Position numbers and translations under genes: made by a program. A DNA stretch of 64,000 nucleotides from Pseudomonas viridiflava (GTDB lineage: Bacteria > Pseudomonadota > Gammaproteobacteria > Pseudomonadales > Pseudomonadaceae), in assembly GCF_900580865.1 (NCBI RefSeq), contig NZ_UTBZ01000060.1, positions 124,001-188,000 on the forward strand, given 5' to 3'. The notes beneath the pieces were generated by a model. It did not search any database. It was given only the letters and a program-made list of their open reading frames with translations, and was not told where the DNA came from. This document shows positions 55,771 to 64,000 of the stretch, piece by piece. Every line of letters starts with the position of its first letter. Position 1 is the first letter of the stretch.

Positions 55771-55799
55771 CGGCAGACGAGCTCCGTGCTCGCCTGCCG
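55771..55799. terminator. Hairpin between convergent AcoR-type and etfA genes
   Basis: CGGCAG-a-CGAGC and GCTCG-c-CTGCCG form an 11-bp stem with one mismatch and a 5-nt loop, six bases after the regulator's stop and just before the etfA stop (55808). No clear T tract. Confidence 0.6.
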
Positions 55800-55807
55800 A
55801 TGACGCC

Positions 55808-56737
55808 TTACAAAGCCTGCTGCAGCGCAGGGACTGCTTCGAACAGATCCGCCACGAGACCGTAATCGGCCACCTGGAAGATCGGCGCTTCTTCGTCCTT
55901 GTTGATCGCAACGATCACTTTGGAATCTTTCATGCCGGCCAAGTGCTGGATCGCGCCGGAGATACCGACAGCGATGTACAGCTGTGGCGCAACGATTTTG
56001 CCGGTCTGACCAACCTGCATGTCGTTCGGTACGAAACCTGCGTCGACCGCAGCGCGCGAGGCGCCAACGGCAGCGCCCAGCTTGTCGGCCAGTGCGTACA
56101 GGTGCTTGAAGTTGTCGCCGTTCTGCATGCCGCGACCGCCGGAGACGACGATTTTCGCAGCAGTCAGCTCTGGACGATCAGACTTGGCCAGTTCTTCGCC
56201 AACGAAGCTCGAAGTGCCCGCGTCGTGTGCAGCGCCAACGGCTTCAACAGCCGCCGAACCACCTTCAGCAGCAACCGGGTCGAAACCGGTGGCACGCACG
56301 GTGATCACTTTGATTGGCGCGGTCGACTGTACGGTAGCGATGGCGTTACCGGCGTAGATTGGACGCTTGAAAGTGTCAGCGCTTTCGACCGAGATGATCT
56401 CGGAGATCTGGTCAACGTCCAGCTGCGCAGCGACGCGCGGCAGGATGTTTTTGCCGTTGGAGGTAGCGGCAGCGAGGATGTGGCTGTAGCCAGCGCCCAG
56501 CTCAGCAACCAGAGGAGCAACGTTTTCCGGCAGCTGATGCGCGTAAGCGGCATTGTCAGCGTTGAGGACTTTGCTCACGCCAGCGATTTTCGCAGCGGCT
56601 TCAGCCACGGCGCCAGCGCCCTGACCTGCAACCAGAACGTGGATGTCGCCGCCGATTTTGGCAGCAGCAGCCACGGTGTTCAGTGTGGCCGGGGCCAGCA
56701 CTTTGTTGTCGTGTTCAGCAATAACCAAGATAGTCAT
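55808..56737 (-). CDS. etfA: Electron transfer flavoprotein, alpha subunit
   Basis: 309 residues. The C-terminal FAD domain shows [53 protein letters not shown] (in pieces: [20 protein letters not shown]). ETF takes electrons from acyl-CoA dehydrogenases and hands them to ETF-quinone oxidoreductase. Its ATG directly follows the etfB stop, so the two are translationally linked. A dedicated ETF beside a beta-oxidation operon is a natural pairing; it may also be the main cellular ETF. Confidence 0.95.
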   Translation of the reverse strand: MTILVIAEHDNKVLAPATLNTVAAAAKIGGDIHVLVAGQGAGAVAEAAAKIAGVSKVLNADNAAYAHQLPENVAPLVAELGAGYSHILAAATSNGKNILPRVAAQLDVDQISEIISVESADTFKRPIYAGNAIATVQSTAPIKVITVRATGFDPVAAEGGSAAVEAVGAAHDAGTSSFVGEELAKSDRPELTAAKIVVSGGRGMQNGDNFKHLYALADKLGAAVGASRAAVDAGFVPNDMQVGQTGKIVAPQLYIAVGISGAIQHLAGMKDSKVIVAINKDEEAPIFQVADYGLVADLFEAVPALQQAL

Positions 56738-57487
56738 TTAGATTACCTTCGCTTCGTTTTTCAGTTTCTCGACCAGTTCAGCCACCGACTTGACCTTGAT
56801 ACCCGCGCTGCGTGCAGCCGGCGCTTCGACTTTCACGGTCTTGTTGGTGGAGGCGGTGGAAACGCCCAAAGCGTCCGGAGTCAGCACTTCGAGAGGCTTC
56901 TTCTTGGCTTTCATGATGTTTGGCAGGGACGCATAACGCGGCTCGTTCAAACGCAGGTCGGTGGTAACGATGGCCGGCAGTTTCAGGGAAACCGTCTGTG
57001 CGCCGCCGTCGACTTCGCGGGTGACGGCAACGCTGTCGCCGCTGACTTCGACTTTCGAGGCGAAGGTGCCCTGACCGTAACCGGTCAGCGCAGCAAGCAT
57101 CTGGCCAGTCTGGTTGTTGTCGCTGTCGATGGCTTGTTTGCCGAGGATCACCATCTGAGGCTGTTCCTTGTCGACAACCGCTTTCAACAGTTTGGCAACG
57201 GCCAGGGACGTCAGGTCTTCAGCGGATTCGACGAGGATGGCGCGGTCGGCACCCAGAGCCAGCGCGGTGCGCAGTTGCTCTTGAGCGGTGGACGGGCCGA
57301 TGGAGACGACGACGATTTCAGTCGCAACATCTTTCTCTTTCAGGCGTACGGCTTCTTCCACGGCGATTTCACAGAATGGGTTCATCGACATTTTTACATT
57401 CGCAAGATCGACGCCTGAGTTGTCCGCTTTAACCCGGACCTTGACGTTGTAGTCGACCACCCGCTTGATGGCTACGAGGACTTTCAT
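56738..57487 (-). CDS. etfB: Electron transfer flavoprotein, beta subunit
   Basis: 249 residues from ATG 57487, preceded by GGAG; an ATG four codons upstream is less likely. It has [19 protein letters not shown] at the start, [16 protein letters not shown], and [22 protein letters not shown], all standard EtfB. Binds AMP and pairs with EtfA. It lies after the terminator of the CoA-transferase operon, so it needs its own promoter in the 59-bp gap or relies on read-through. Confidence 0.95.
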   Translation of the reverse strand: MKVLVAIKRVVDYNVKVRVKADNSGVDLANVKMSMNPFCEIAVEEAVRLKEKDVATEIVVVSIGPSTAQEQLRTALALGADRAILVESAEDLTSLAVAKLLKAVVDKEQPQMVILGKQAIDSDNNQTGQMLAALTGYGQGTFASKVEVSGDSVAVTREVDGGAQTVSLKLPAIVTTDLRLNEPRYASLPNIMKAKKKPLEVLTPDALGVSTASTNKTVKVEAPAARSAGIKVKSVAELVEKLKNEAKVI

Positions 57488-57503
57488 GGAAAACTCCATT
57501 GCA

Positions 57504-57539
57504 AAAAAAAGAGCCCGGCTCGCGTTCGGCGCGCCGGGA
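57504..57539 (-). terminator. Rho-independent terminator after the CoA-transferase gene
   Basis: On the minus strand CCCGGC and GCCGGG pair around a GC-rich loop and are followed by CTC and then TTTTTTTT (57504-57511 are A on the plus strand). It ends the enoyl-CoA hydratase to CoA-transferase operon before etfB. Confidence 0.8.
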
Positions 57540-57546
57540 AAGCGAA

Positions 57547-58785
57547 TCAGCGCTCGCCCAACTGCTCAATCACGCCGCTGGCCTTCAGTTGCGCCAGGCG
57601 CTCGTCGTCCAACCCCAACTGACGCTTAAGCACTTCATCCGTATGCTCACCGAGCATCGGCGCCGGGCGCAGGTATTCCACCGGCGTACCCGACATCTTG
57701 ATCGGGCTGCCGACGGTCACGAAATCGGCCTTCAGCGGATGGGGTATCGTCACCAGCATATTGCGCGCCTTGACCTGAGGCTCATCCAGCGCCTGGTCGA
57801 TGCTGTTGATCGCGCCTATTGGCACACCCCGAGGGTGAATACGGTCGATCCATGCCTGCGCGCGCCCCTCAAGGAAATGCCGAGACAAGATTTCGATAAT
57901 CGCTTCGCGATTGGCCACCCGGTCGGCGTTACGCGTGAAACGTGGATCTTCAGGCAGGTGTGCGAGGTCAATGGCCTCGCACAACGCGACGAATTGCGAG
58001 TCGTTGCCGCAGGCGATGATGAAGTCCTGGTCACTGGCGCGGAATACCTGATACGGCACAATATTGGCGTGAGCGTTGCCATATCGCCCAGGCGGCTTGC
58101 CGGAGGCCAGGTAGTTCTGACTCTGGTTGCACAGGGTGGCAACCTGCACATCCAGCAACGCCATATCGATATGCTGACCGAGCCCGGTCTTTTCCCGGCT
58201 AAGCAGCGCCGCCTGGATCGCCACCGTGGAATACAACCCGGTCATCAGGTCGGAAAAAGCCACGCCGACCTTTTGCGGTCCACCACCGGGCAAGTCATCG
58301 CGTTCCCCGGTGATGCTCATCAGCCCGCCGATGCCCTGCACGATAAAGTCGTAACCGGGCTCGGCAGCACGCGGGCCGGTCTGCCCGAAACCGGTGACGG
58401 AGCAGTACACCAAGCGTGGGTTCAACTCCGCCAGCGACGCGTAATCCAACCCATACTTGGCCAGGGAACCAGCCTTGTAGTTTTCGATCAGCACGTCGCA
58501 ATCGGTCGCCAGGGCACGTACCAACGCCTGCCCTTCCGGGCTGGCCAAGTTGAGCGCCACCGATAACTTACCGCGATTGGTCGACTGATAATAGGAGGCC
58601 TCAGAGGTCAGCTCGTCGCTCTGGCCTTTCATCCAGGGCGGCCCCCAGCCGCGGGTGTCGTCACCGACGCCTGGCCGTTCCACCTTGATCACTTCCGCGC
58701 CGAGGTCGGCGAGGGTTTGCCCGCACCAGGGCCCGGCAAGTACACGGCTCAAGTCGAGCACGCGGTATCCAGTCAAAGCACCCAT
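57547..58785 (-). CDS. CaiB/BaiF-family (class III) CoA-transferase
   Basis: 412 residues. Family start [50 protein letters not shown], catalytic Asp in [14 protein letters not shown], and [16 protein letters not shown]. It moves CoA between acids through an aspartyl-CoA intermediate, often using succinyl-CoA to activate a dicarboxylate such as glutarate or adipate. It is the last gene of an operon with thiolase, hydroxyacyl-CoA dehydrogenase and hydratase, suggesting it activates the pathway substrate. Confidence 0.88.
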   Translation of the reverse strand: MGALTGYRVLDLSRVLAGPWCGQTLADLGAEVIKVERPGVGDDTRGWGPPWMKGQSDELTSEASYYQSTNRGKLSVALNLASPEGQALVRALATDCDVLIENYKAGSLAKYGLDYASLAELNPRLVYCSVTGFGQTGPRAAEPGYDFIVQGIGGLMSITGERDDLPGGGPQKVGVAFSDLMTGLYSTVAIQAALLSREKTGLGQHIDMALLDVQVATLCNQSQNYLASGKPPGRYGNAHANIVPYQVFRASDQDFIIACGNDSQFVALCEAIDLAHLPEDPRFTRNADRVANREAIIEILSRHFLEGRAQAWIDRIHPRGVPIGAINSIDQALDEPQVKARNMLVTIPHPLKADFVTVGSPIKMSGTPVEYLRPAPMLGEHTDEVLKRQLGLDDERLAQLKASGVIEQLGER

Positions 58786-58809
58786 GTCATTTCACCTTTA
58801 CTTGAGCGT

Positions 58810-60012
58810 TCACGCGCGCTCGATAACCATCGCCAGCCCTTGGCCGACACCGATACACAGACTGACCACGGCGAAGCGTTTTCCGCTTTCCTGCAACGCC
58901 CGCGCGGTACTCAGCGCCAAGCGCGCGCCTGAGGCACCCAGTGGGTGGCCCACCGCGATCGCGCCACCGTTGGGGTTGACCCGAGGATCGTCAAGCGCAA
59001 GGCCCAGCCCCTTTAGACAACCCAGCACCTGGCTGGCAAACGCTTCGTTGATTTCGATGATATCCATGTCCGCCAGCGTCAGGCCGGCGCGGGCCAAGGC
59101 TTTGTTGATCGCCTCCACCGGGCCGACGCCCATGATGCGCGGCGCAACACCTGCGGCGGCGCTCGAGAGAATTCGCGCCATAGGCACTAACCCGTGGCGC
59201 TCACCGGCGGCGGCAGTACCGATCAGCAGTGCCGCCGCCCCATCGTTTACACCTGAAGCGTTGCCGGCGGTGACCACACCACCTTCGTGCAAAGGGCTTA
59301 GGCGCGTGAGGGCCGCAAGGTCGGATTGTGGGCGTGGGTGTTCGTCTTGCTCGACCAGGTTGGGCGGCGTCTTCCGACTAGTAGGGACACTGACACCGAG
59401 GAGTTCGTCGTTGAAGAAACCGCGCTGGCGTGCGGCATGGTAATTCGCCTGGGAACGCGCAGCGAAAACATCGGCCTGGGCCCGGTCAATGCCGTACTCC
59501 TGGGCCACGTTGTCGCCGGTCTGCGGCATGCTGTCGTTACCGAACTCGGACACAATCCTCGGGTTGGGAAAGCGTGCGCCGATGGTGCTGTCGAACACTG
59601 TGAAATCGCGGCTGTAGGCCGCCTCTGCTTTGGCCATCACGAAGGGAGCACGGGACATGCTCTCCACCCCGCCGGCAACGAACAGTTCGCCTTCCTGACA
59701 GGTAACAGCCCGGGCGGCATCGATTACCGCGGCCAGCCCACTGGCGCACAGCCGATTGATCGTCTGCCCCGGCACCGTCACAGGCAAACCGGCGAGCAGC
59801 GCAGCGTGACGCGCAATATTGCGACTGTCTTCACCGGCCTGGTTGGTATTACCAAGGATCACGTCTTCGATGGCATCGCCAGGGATGGCATAGCGAGCCA
59901 GCAATTCCCGGATCACATGGGCCGCAAGATCATCGGGCCGCACGGGCGCCAGCGCGCCAGCGTGGCGACCGAAAGGCGTGCGCAACCCTGCAAAAATATA
60001 AGCGTTGAGCAT
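58810..60012 (-). CDS. Acetyl-CoA acyltransferase, 3-oxoadipyl-CoA thiolase-like
   Basis: 400 residues. Nucleophilic Cys89 in NRLCASGLAAV, His in GGAIAVGHPLGASGAR, second catalytic Cys386 in SLCIGVGQG. Stretches such as NQAGEDSRNIARHAALLAGLP, GGVESMSRAPFVM and DEHPRPQSDLAAL match PcaF/PaaJ-type beta-ketoadipyl-CoA thiolases, which release acetyl-CoA and succinyl-CoA. It lies between the dehydrogenase and CoA-transferase genes with 24-bp gaps on both sides. Confidence 0.91.
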   Translation of the reverse strand: MLNAYIFAGLRTPFGRHAGALAPVRPDDLAAHVIRELLARYAIPGDAIEDVILGNTNQAGEDSRNIARHAALLAGLPVTVPGQTINRLCASGLAAVIDAARAVTCQEGELFVAGGVESMSRAPFVMAKAEAAYSRDFTVFDSTIGARFPNPRIVSEFGNDSMPQTGDNVAQEYGIDRAQADVFAARSQANYHAARQRGFFNDELLGVSVPTSRKTPPNLVEQDEHPRPQSDLAALTRLSPLHEGGVVTAGNASGVNDGAAALLIGTAAAGERHGLVPMARILSSAAAGVAPRIMGVGPVEAINKALARAGLTLADMDIIEINEAFASQVLGCLKGLGLALDDPRVNPNGGAIAVGHPLGASGARLALSTARALQESGKRFAVVSLCIGVGQGLAMVIERA

Positions 60013-60036
60013 GGCAGTTTCCTAAGCGTTAAGGGA

Positions 60037-61566
60037 TCAAGTCAGGGTCGGTTCGGGATGGCACAGCGACAGGCTGAGTGCCGCACGACGGCGCAGCCAC
60101 GGGCCAGGTCGGTAACGAGGGTCACCGGTCAGTTCAGTCATGCGCTCCAGGATAATCAGCAACCGCTGGGGCCCGACGCTGTCCCCCCAGGCCAATGGCC
60201 CTTGCGGGTAACCCAGCCCCCGGCGCACGCCTTCGTCCAGGTCTTCGACGCTGGCAATGCGTTGTTGCACGATATCGCCCGCCAGGTTGACGATCATCGC
60301 CAGCACCCGTTGGGCCACAAAGCCGACACTGTCATTGATCACGCTGACACCCACACCATCGCGTGCAAGCAATGCGTGTGCGGCATTGCGCAGGTCGACG
60401 CGGGTGGTGGGGGTAAGCATCAGCGTGCGGTAACGAGTGCAGTCGAGCAGCGGGTCGATGCAAACGGTACGGGTCGGGTCGGTGGCAAAGCGTTGCGCCG
60501 CGCGAGTGGCGTCATCCCCATACGGTGCCAGCAGGCACAACGCATCATCCGACGGTGTGGCCCCCTGCTCTACCTGCGCGCCGAGTTGCTCCAGCAATGC
60601 GCTCAAGCTGGCGCGGTCATTGTCGTTTTCGGTACCCAACCAGACGGGCGGAAACGCCTCCACAGTAGGTACGGCCTGCGGCTCCGGCGCATCCACCCTC
60701 TGGCCATCGACATACCGGTAGAAACCACGCCCGACCTTACGCCCGACATACCCCGCCTCGAGCATCTGGCGGGTCAGCGCGGCCGGACGATAACGCGGTT
60801 CCTGGTAGAACTGGTTGTAGATTGACTCGATCACCGGGTGGGACACATCCAGCGCCGTAAGGTCGAACAACTCCAGCGGCCCCATGCGGAACCCCAAGCC
60901 TTCACGCAGGATGCGGTCAATCTCTGCGGGTTCCGTTACGCATTCCTTGAGTATCTGCAGGGCTTCGGTGCTGTAGGCACGCCCGGCGTGGTTGATGATA
61001 AAACCGGGGGTGTCCTTGGCCCGGATGCCGCGATGTCCCATCCGCGTAGCCAGCGCTTGCAAGCTGTCGCCGACGCGCGGATCGCTTGCCAAGCCATCGA
61101 TGACCTCCACCACCTTCATCAGCGGTACCGGGTTGAAGAAGTGAAAGCCCGCCACACGTTCCGGGTGCTTGCACTCACGCGCGATGCTGGTCACGGACAG
61201 CGATGAGGTGTTGGTGGCCAATATGCAGTCATCGCGCACCACCGCTTCAAGTTGGGCCAGCAAGGCCTGTTTGGCATCCAGGCGCTCAATAATGGCCTCC
61301 ACCACCAGGTCAACATCGCTGAGCTCGGTTAAAACCGTCGCCACCCGCAAACGCTCAAGTGTTGCCTGGGCATCGCTGCCGGGAACCTTGCCCTTGGCAA
61401 CCAGCTTATCCAGGGTCTGCCCCAGGTTTGCGCGAGCGGCCTCGGCGGCGCCCTCGCGGTTGTCAAACAGCAAGACTTCAACACCTGCCTGGGCTGCAAT
61501 CTGGGCAATGCCGGTGCCCATGACGCCGGCACCCACCACCGCCATGCGCTTGATTTCACGTGTCAT
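60037..61566 (-). CDS. 3-hydroxyacyl-CoA dehydrogenase (PaaH-like, 3-hydroxyadipyl-CoA type)
   Basis: 509 residues, the long PaaH/DcaH form with two C-terminal domains. NAD motif GAGVMG (12-17), NTSSLSVTSIA, catalytic His in FHFFNPVPLMKVVEV, and DTPGFIINHAGRAYSTEAL. It oxidises 3-hydroxyacyl-CoA to 3-oxoacyl-CoA, and PaaH proteins act on 3-hydroxyadipyl-CoA. Its ATG begins 3 bp after the hydratase stop, indicating tight coupling. The following thiolase takes its product. Confidence 0.91.
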   Translation of the reverse strand: MTREIKRMAVVGAGVMGTGIAQIAAQAGVEVLLFDNREGAAEAARANLGQTLDKLVAKGKVPGSDAQATLERLRVATVLTELSDVDLVVEAIIERLDAKQALLAQLEAVVRDDCILATNTSSLSVTSIARECKHPERVAGFHFFNPVPLMKVVEVIDGLASDPRVGDSLQALATRMGHRGIRAKDTPGFIINHAGRAYSTEALQILKECVTEPAEIDRILREGLGFRMGPLELFDLTALDVSHPVIESIYNQFYQEPRYRPAALTRQMLEAGYVGRKVGRGFYRYVDGQRVDAPEPQAVPTVEAFPPVWLGTENDNDRASLSALLEQLGAQVEQGATPSDDALCLLAPYGDDATRAAQRFATDPTRTVCIDPLLDCTRYRTLMLTPTTRVDLRNAAHALLARDGVGVSVINDSVGFVAQRVLAMIVNLAGDIVQQRIASVEDLDEGVRRGLGYPQGPLAWGDSVGPQRLLIILERMTELTGDPRYRPGPWLRRRAALSLSLCHPEPTLT

Positions 61567-61569
61567 GGG

Positions 61570-62355
61570 TCATTCCCCCAAAAAGCTGGCTTTGCGTTTT
61601 TCCAGGAAGGCGTTGGCACCCTCCTTTTGATCCCGCGAGTCAAACAGCAACTGGAACGCCTTACGTTCCAAGGCCAGCGCACTGTCCAGGGGTAAGTCGG
61701 CACCGAGCAACATCACTTCCTTGATCTGCGCAACCGCCAACGGTGGCAATGCGGCAATCTCTGATGCGAGCTCAAGCGCGCGCGGCAACGTGCGCTCATC
61801 ACTCACCACCTCGCTGACCATGCCTATTGCAAGCGCCTCGGGCGCGGGCACCAGGCAGCCCGTCAGCGCGATACGCATGGCCTGGAACTTACCGACCGCA
61901 CGGATCAGCCGTTGCGTGCCCCCCGCCCCCGGCATCAGGCCTAGCTTGACCTCAGGCTGACCGAAGCGCGCCGAGTGTCCGGCAACAATAATGTCGCAGT
62001 GCATCGCCAGCTCGCAGCCGCCACCCAAGGCAAAACCGTTGACCGCGGCGATCACCGGTTTAGGGCAACGAGCGATGGCATCCCACAGGTATTCCGTGTG
62101 ACGACTGTACATCTCGATCGGGCTGGCCTGAGCGAACTCGCGGATGTCGGCGCCGGCGACGAAACACTGTTCGCCGCCGGTGAGGACGATCGAACGCACC
62201 CGCGCATCAACGGATAGCGCACGAAAGCTCTCGGCCAGTTGTTCGCGCACTGCGCTGTTAAGGGCGTTCTTTACTTCGGGCCGTTCAATACGTACGACAG
62301 CGACGCCATCCTCGCGAATCTGTTCATGCACGACCGGTTCTGGTTGGGAGTTCAT
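61570..62355 (-). CDS. Enoyl-CoA hydratase (PaaF/DcaE-like)
   Basis: 261 residues of the crotonase fold. Oxyanion-hole strands CFVAGADIREFAQ and NGFALGGGCELAMHCDI, and catalytic-region ARFGQPEVKLGLMPGAGGTQRL. It hydrates 2,3-dehydroacyl-CoA to 3-hydroxyacyl-CoA. First gene of the four-gene operon, divergent from the IclR regulator; an operator-like palindrome sits 18 bp from its start codon. Confidence 0.91.
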   Translation of the reverse strand: MNSQPEPVVHEQIREDGVAVVRIERPEVKNALNSAVREQLAESFRALSVDARVRSIVLTGGEQCFVAGADIREFAQASPIEMYSRHTEYLWDAIARCPKPVIAAVNGFALGGGCELAMHCDIIVAGHSARFGQPEVKLGLMPGAGGTQRLIRAVGKFQAMRIALTGCLVPAPEALAIGMVSEVVSDERTLPRALELASEIAALPPLAVAQIKEVMLLGADLPLDSALALERKAFQLLFDSRDQKEGANAFLEKRKASFLGE

Positions 62356-62373
62356 AGCGACCTCTTATTATTG

Positions 62374-62390
62374 TTTCGACAGGCGAAACT
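62374..62390. promoter_or_regulatory. IclR-type operator, copy 1 (hydratase side)
   Basis: TTTCGACAGGCGAAACT, a near-perfect palindrome (TTTCG...CGAAA) located 19 bp upstream of the hydratase start. It matches the copy at 62535 in 15 of 17 positions. Confidence 0.7.
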
Positions 62391-62534
62391 GAGTACCGTA
62401 ATTTCAACCCATCATAGGGAGGCTTCCAATTCTCTGTAAACATAAAACACAGAAAATCTAACGAAGCCCAATGATTACTGGTTTTTATCCACCAACAAAA
62501 AAGCCATTGGTATTTTTATCGCAAGCGAATACAA

Positions 62535-62551
62535 TTTCGTCAGACGAAACT
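62535..62551. promoter_or_regulatory. IclR-type operator, copy 2 (regulator side)
   Basis: TTTCGTCAGACGAAACT, the partner of the site at 62374, lying 42 bp before the IclR start codon. A shared consensus TTTCG-N-CAG-N-CGAAACT, one copy near each divergent gene, 161 bp apart, is what a dimeric regulator controlling both directions would need. Confidence 0.7.
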
Positions 62552-62592
62552 CTATTTTATTTTCTTGCATTTTTTTAAAGTGAGGTTCTACC

Positions 62593-63459
62593 ATGGCTCG
62601 CATCAAGGCAGATCAGCAGGCAGCTGACACGACCAAGGGAGCGGATGAAATCGGGTTACTGAAGATGGGCATGCTCGACCCCGCCAGCGCACTGAGCGAC
62701 GACGAAAACAGCGGCCAATTCGTGACGGCATTGGCACGCGGCCTGGAACTGATGAGGTGTTTCACCCCGCGCGACAACGTGCTGGGCAATCAGGATCTGG
62801 CGCGCATGACCGGCCTGCCCAAACCGACCGTGACGCGACTGACCAATACGCTGATGCGTCTGGGCTGCCTCAAACGAGAAGTGCATTCGGGCAAGTATCA
62901 GCTGGATGTCGGGGTGTTGGGTTTTGGCTACGCCATGTTGTCGAACCTGGCGATTCGCACGGTGGCCCATCCGTTGATGGAGGAGCTGGCGAACCACGCC
63001 CAGGCCGCCGTCGCCATGGCCTCTCGTGACCGCCTCCAAATGGTGTACCTGGATGTGGTCCAGGGCCAGGGCAACATGACCATGCGTCGTCAGATCGGCA
63101 GCTACTTGCCCCTTGCACAGAGTTCAGTAGGCCGTGCATGCCTGGCGGCCATGCCGGAAACCGAGCGGGAGTTTTTGCTCGATCACATTCGCCAGCGCGA
63201 ATCGGAGCAGTGGCCAGCCATCCGCAAAGGGCTGGACCGGGCATTCAGAGATTACGCCGACTACGGCTTCTGTCTGTCGATCGGTGAGTGGCATCGCGAC
63301 GTCAATTCCGTGGCCGTGCCGTTGGTGCACCCGCAATACGGGTTGCTGACGTTCAACTGCGGTGGGCCGAGTTTTCAACTGCCCCGCGAACAGCTCATGG
63401 ACGACATCGGGCCTCGCCTGATCAACATGGTTAATAACATCGGTGCCGCTGCTCGCTGA
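62593..63459 (+). CDS. IclR-family transcriptional regulator
   Basis: 288 residues. N-terminal wHTH: VTALARGLELMRCFTPRDNVLGNQDLARMTGLPKPTVTRLTNTLMRLGCLKRE (core LARMTGLPKPTVTRLTNTL), then a GAF-like effector domain with PLAQSSVGRACLAAM and NSVAVPLVHPQYGLLTFNCGG. IclR proteins such as PcaR/PcaU control aromatic and dicarboxylate degradation. It is divergent from the beta-oxidation operon and precedes the acyl-CoA dehydrogenase by 60 bp, so it probably controls both directions. Confidence 0.9.
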   Translation: MARIKADQQAADTTKGADEIGLLKMGMLDPASALSDDENSGQFVTALARGLELMRCFTPRDNVLGNQDLARMTGLPKPTVTRLTNTLMRLGCLKREVHSGKYQLDVGVLGFGYAMLSNLAIRTVAHPLMEELANHAQAAVAMASRDRLQMVYLDVVQGQGNMTMRRQIGSYLPLAQSSVGRACLAAMPETEREFLLDHIRQRESEQWPAIRKGLDRAFRDYADYGFCLSIGEWHRDVNSVAVPLVHPQYGLLTFNCGGPSFQLPREQLMDDIGPRLINMVNNIGAAAR

Positions 63460-63491
63460 CGCAACGGAGTGACGGCGCCCCAATAAAGAAC

Positions 63492-63507
63492 CGCTCGCCT
63501 GCGAGCG
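63492..63507 (+). promoter_or_regulatory. Hairpin in the leader of the acyl-CoA dehydrogenase gene
   Basis: CGCTCGC-CT-GCGAGCG is a perfect 7-bp stem with a 2-nt centre, ending four bases before the ribosome site GGAG at 63511. It could be a small terminator or attenuator after the IclR gene, or affect translation. Confidence 0.4.
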
Positions 63508-63519
63508 TTAGGAGCGCAC

Positions 63520-64000
63520 ATGATCCGTGATACCGAAACCCTGCAGATTCTTCTGGACTCACTTCGTCAGTTTGTCGGCGAAGTGCTGATCCCTCGGGAA
63601 AACGAGGTGGCCGACACCGATGCAATCCCCCAGGACATCGTTGAACAGATGCAAGCCATGGGTCTGTTTGGTCTGACACTGCCGGAAGAGTTTGGCGGGC
63701 TGGGTGTCACGATGGAGGAAGAGGTGAATATCGCCTTCGAGCTGGGACGTACATCCCCGGCGTTCCGCTCCTACATTGGCACCAACAATGGGATTGGCTC
63801 TATCGGCATTTTGCTGGATGGCACTGACGAGCAGAAACAGCGCTACCTGCCCAAACTTGCCAGTGGTGAATTGCTCAGTTCTTTCTGCCTGACCGAGCCG
63901 GATGCAGGTTCTGATGCAGCCTCACTCAAAACCAGCGCGGTGCGTGATTGCGATAGCTATATCCTCAATGGCACCAAACGCTTCATCACTAACGCGCCGC
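63520..64000 (+). CDS. Acyl-CoA dehydrogenase, N-terminal part (3' end outside window)
   Basis: 160 residues are visible from ATG 63520 (RBS GGAG nine bases upstream) to the window edge, with no stop. Family pattern: helical N-terminus, MGLFGLTLPEEFGGLGV, then FCLTEPDAGSDAASLKT (acyl-CoA dehydrogenase signature) and YILNGTKRFITNAP. It introduces the 2,3 double bond into an acyl-CoA, passing electrons to ETF. Next to the IclR gene and opposite the CoA-transferase operon, it supplies the missing first beta-oxidation step, as DcaA does for adipyl-CoA. Confidence 0.9.
   Translation, partial: MIRDTETLQILLDSLRQFVGEVLIPRENEVADTDAIPQDIVEQMQAMGLFGLTLPEEFGGLGVTMEEEVNIAFELGRTSPAFRSYIGTNNGIGSIGILLDGTDEQKQRYLPKLASGELLSSFCLTEPDAGSDAASLKTSAVRDCDSYILNGTKRFITNAP

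Noticed and set aside
55943..57418. Long open frame (over 490 codons) antisense to etfA and etfB
   Set aside because: Its reading is the mirror of highly conserved EtfA/EtfB proteins, has low-complexity His/Gly/Arg/Asp composition and no ribosome site. It is an artefact of GC-rich codon use.
59326..60825. Long open frame antisense to thiolase and hydroxyacyl-CoA dehydrogenase
   Set aside because: Arg/His/Gln-rich, spans two genes on the other strand and has no family features; both real genes are clear.

Overview
The window looks like chromosomal DNA of a gram-negative, GC-rich, metabolically versatile gamma-proteobacterium, most likely a Pseudomonas of the fluorescens type. Reasons: NahR/NahG-like salicylate genes, an OprB porin, a NodT-EmrA-EmrB exporter, many LysR regulators, sigma-54 control, and dense GC-rich operons with ATGA overlaps. 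This assignment is inference from gene families; there is no rRNA or tRNA in the window to confirm it. Almost everything is catabolic accessory DNA.

Layout. (1) 1-7.8 kb: a plus-strand operon of an MMPL/RND transporter (cut by the window edge), an MFS transporter, cupin, FAH-family hydrolase, DenD-like dehydrogenase, cyclase-family hydrolase and exported arylsulfatase. It converges on a VanA/VanB-like Rieske oxygenase pair (7.8-9.9 kb) with a divergent MarR regulator; an SDR, an exported ABM protein and a DUF985 cupin follow. (2) 12.7-16 kb: an AT-rich islet with two paralogous tyrosine recombinases, the first lacking several catalytic residues, preceded by a repeat-rich non-coding stretch. 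(3) 16-22.7 kb: divergent MarR and TetR regulators and a three-part drug/aromatic exporter. (4) 22.7-28.7 kb: a complete route from a hydroxybenzyl-type alcohol through aldehyde and salicylate to catechol and muconate, divergent from a NahR-like activator. (5) 28.8-43.8 kb: small LysR-controlled oxidoreductase units, including an NAD(P)-binding/DODA/hydrolase/DoxX operon and an unusual operon of two luciferase-like oxidoreductases flanking two sister TIM-barrel proteins. (6) 44.2-45.9 kb: glutathione-dependent formaldehyde oxidation (FrmA, Gfa). (7) 46-55.8 kb: a six-gene minus-strand operon (SDR, Baeyer-Villiger monooxygenase, semialdehyde dehydrogenase, OprB porin, acetoin-reductase-like SDR, glycerol-dehydrogenase-like enzyme) behind a clear -24/-12 promoter, divergent from an AcoR-type sigma-54 activator. 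(8) 55.8-64 kb: etfBA, then a CoA-transferase/thiolase/hydroxyacyl-CoA dehydrogenase/enoyl-CoA hydratase operon divergent from an IclR regulator and an acyl-CoA dehydrogenase cut by the window end.

How it fits together. Regions 7 and 8 can be read as one inferred pathway: alcohol to ketone, ketone to lactone or ester (BVMO), omega-oxo acid to dicarboxylate (semialdehyde dehydrogenase), dicarboxyl-CoA (CoA transferase), beta-oxidation with a nearby ETF, and thiolysis to acetyl-CoA and succinyl-CoA. A lactone hydrolase is not visible. Region 4 is a self-contained upper salicylate module ending at muconate; catB and catC are not in the window.

The most noteworthy signals are the active/inactive recombinase pair and its repeats, the matched pair of 17-bp operator-like palindromes around the IclR divergent promoter, the sigma-54 promoter with a perfect 14-bp upstream inverted repeat, the tandem TIM-barrel/LLM operon, and an arylsulfatase whose formylglycine motif has Ile where Pro or Ala is expected.
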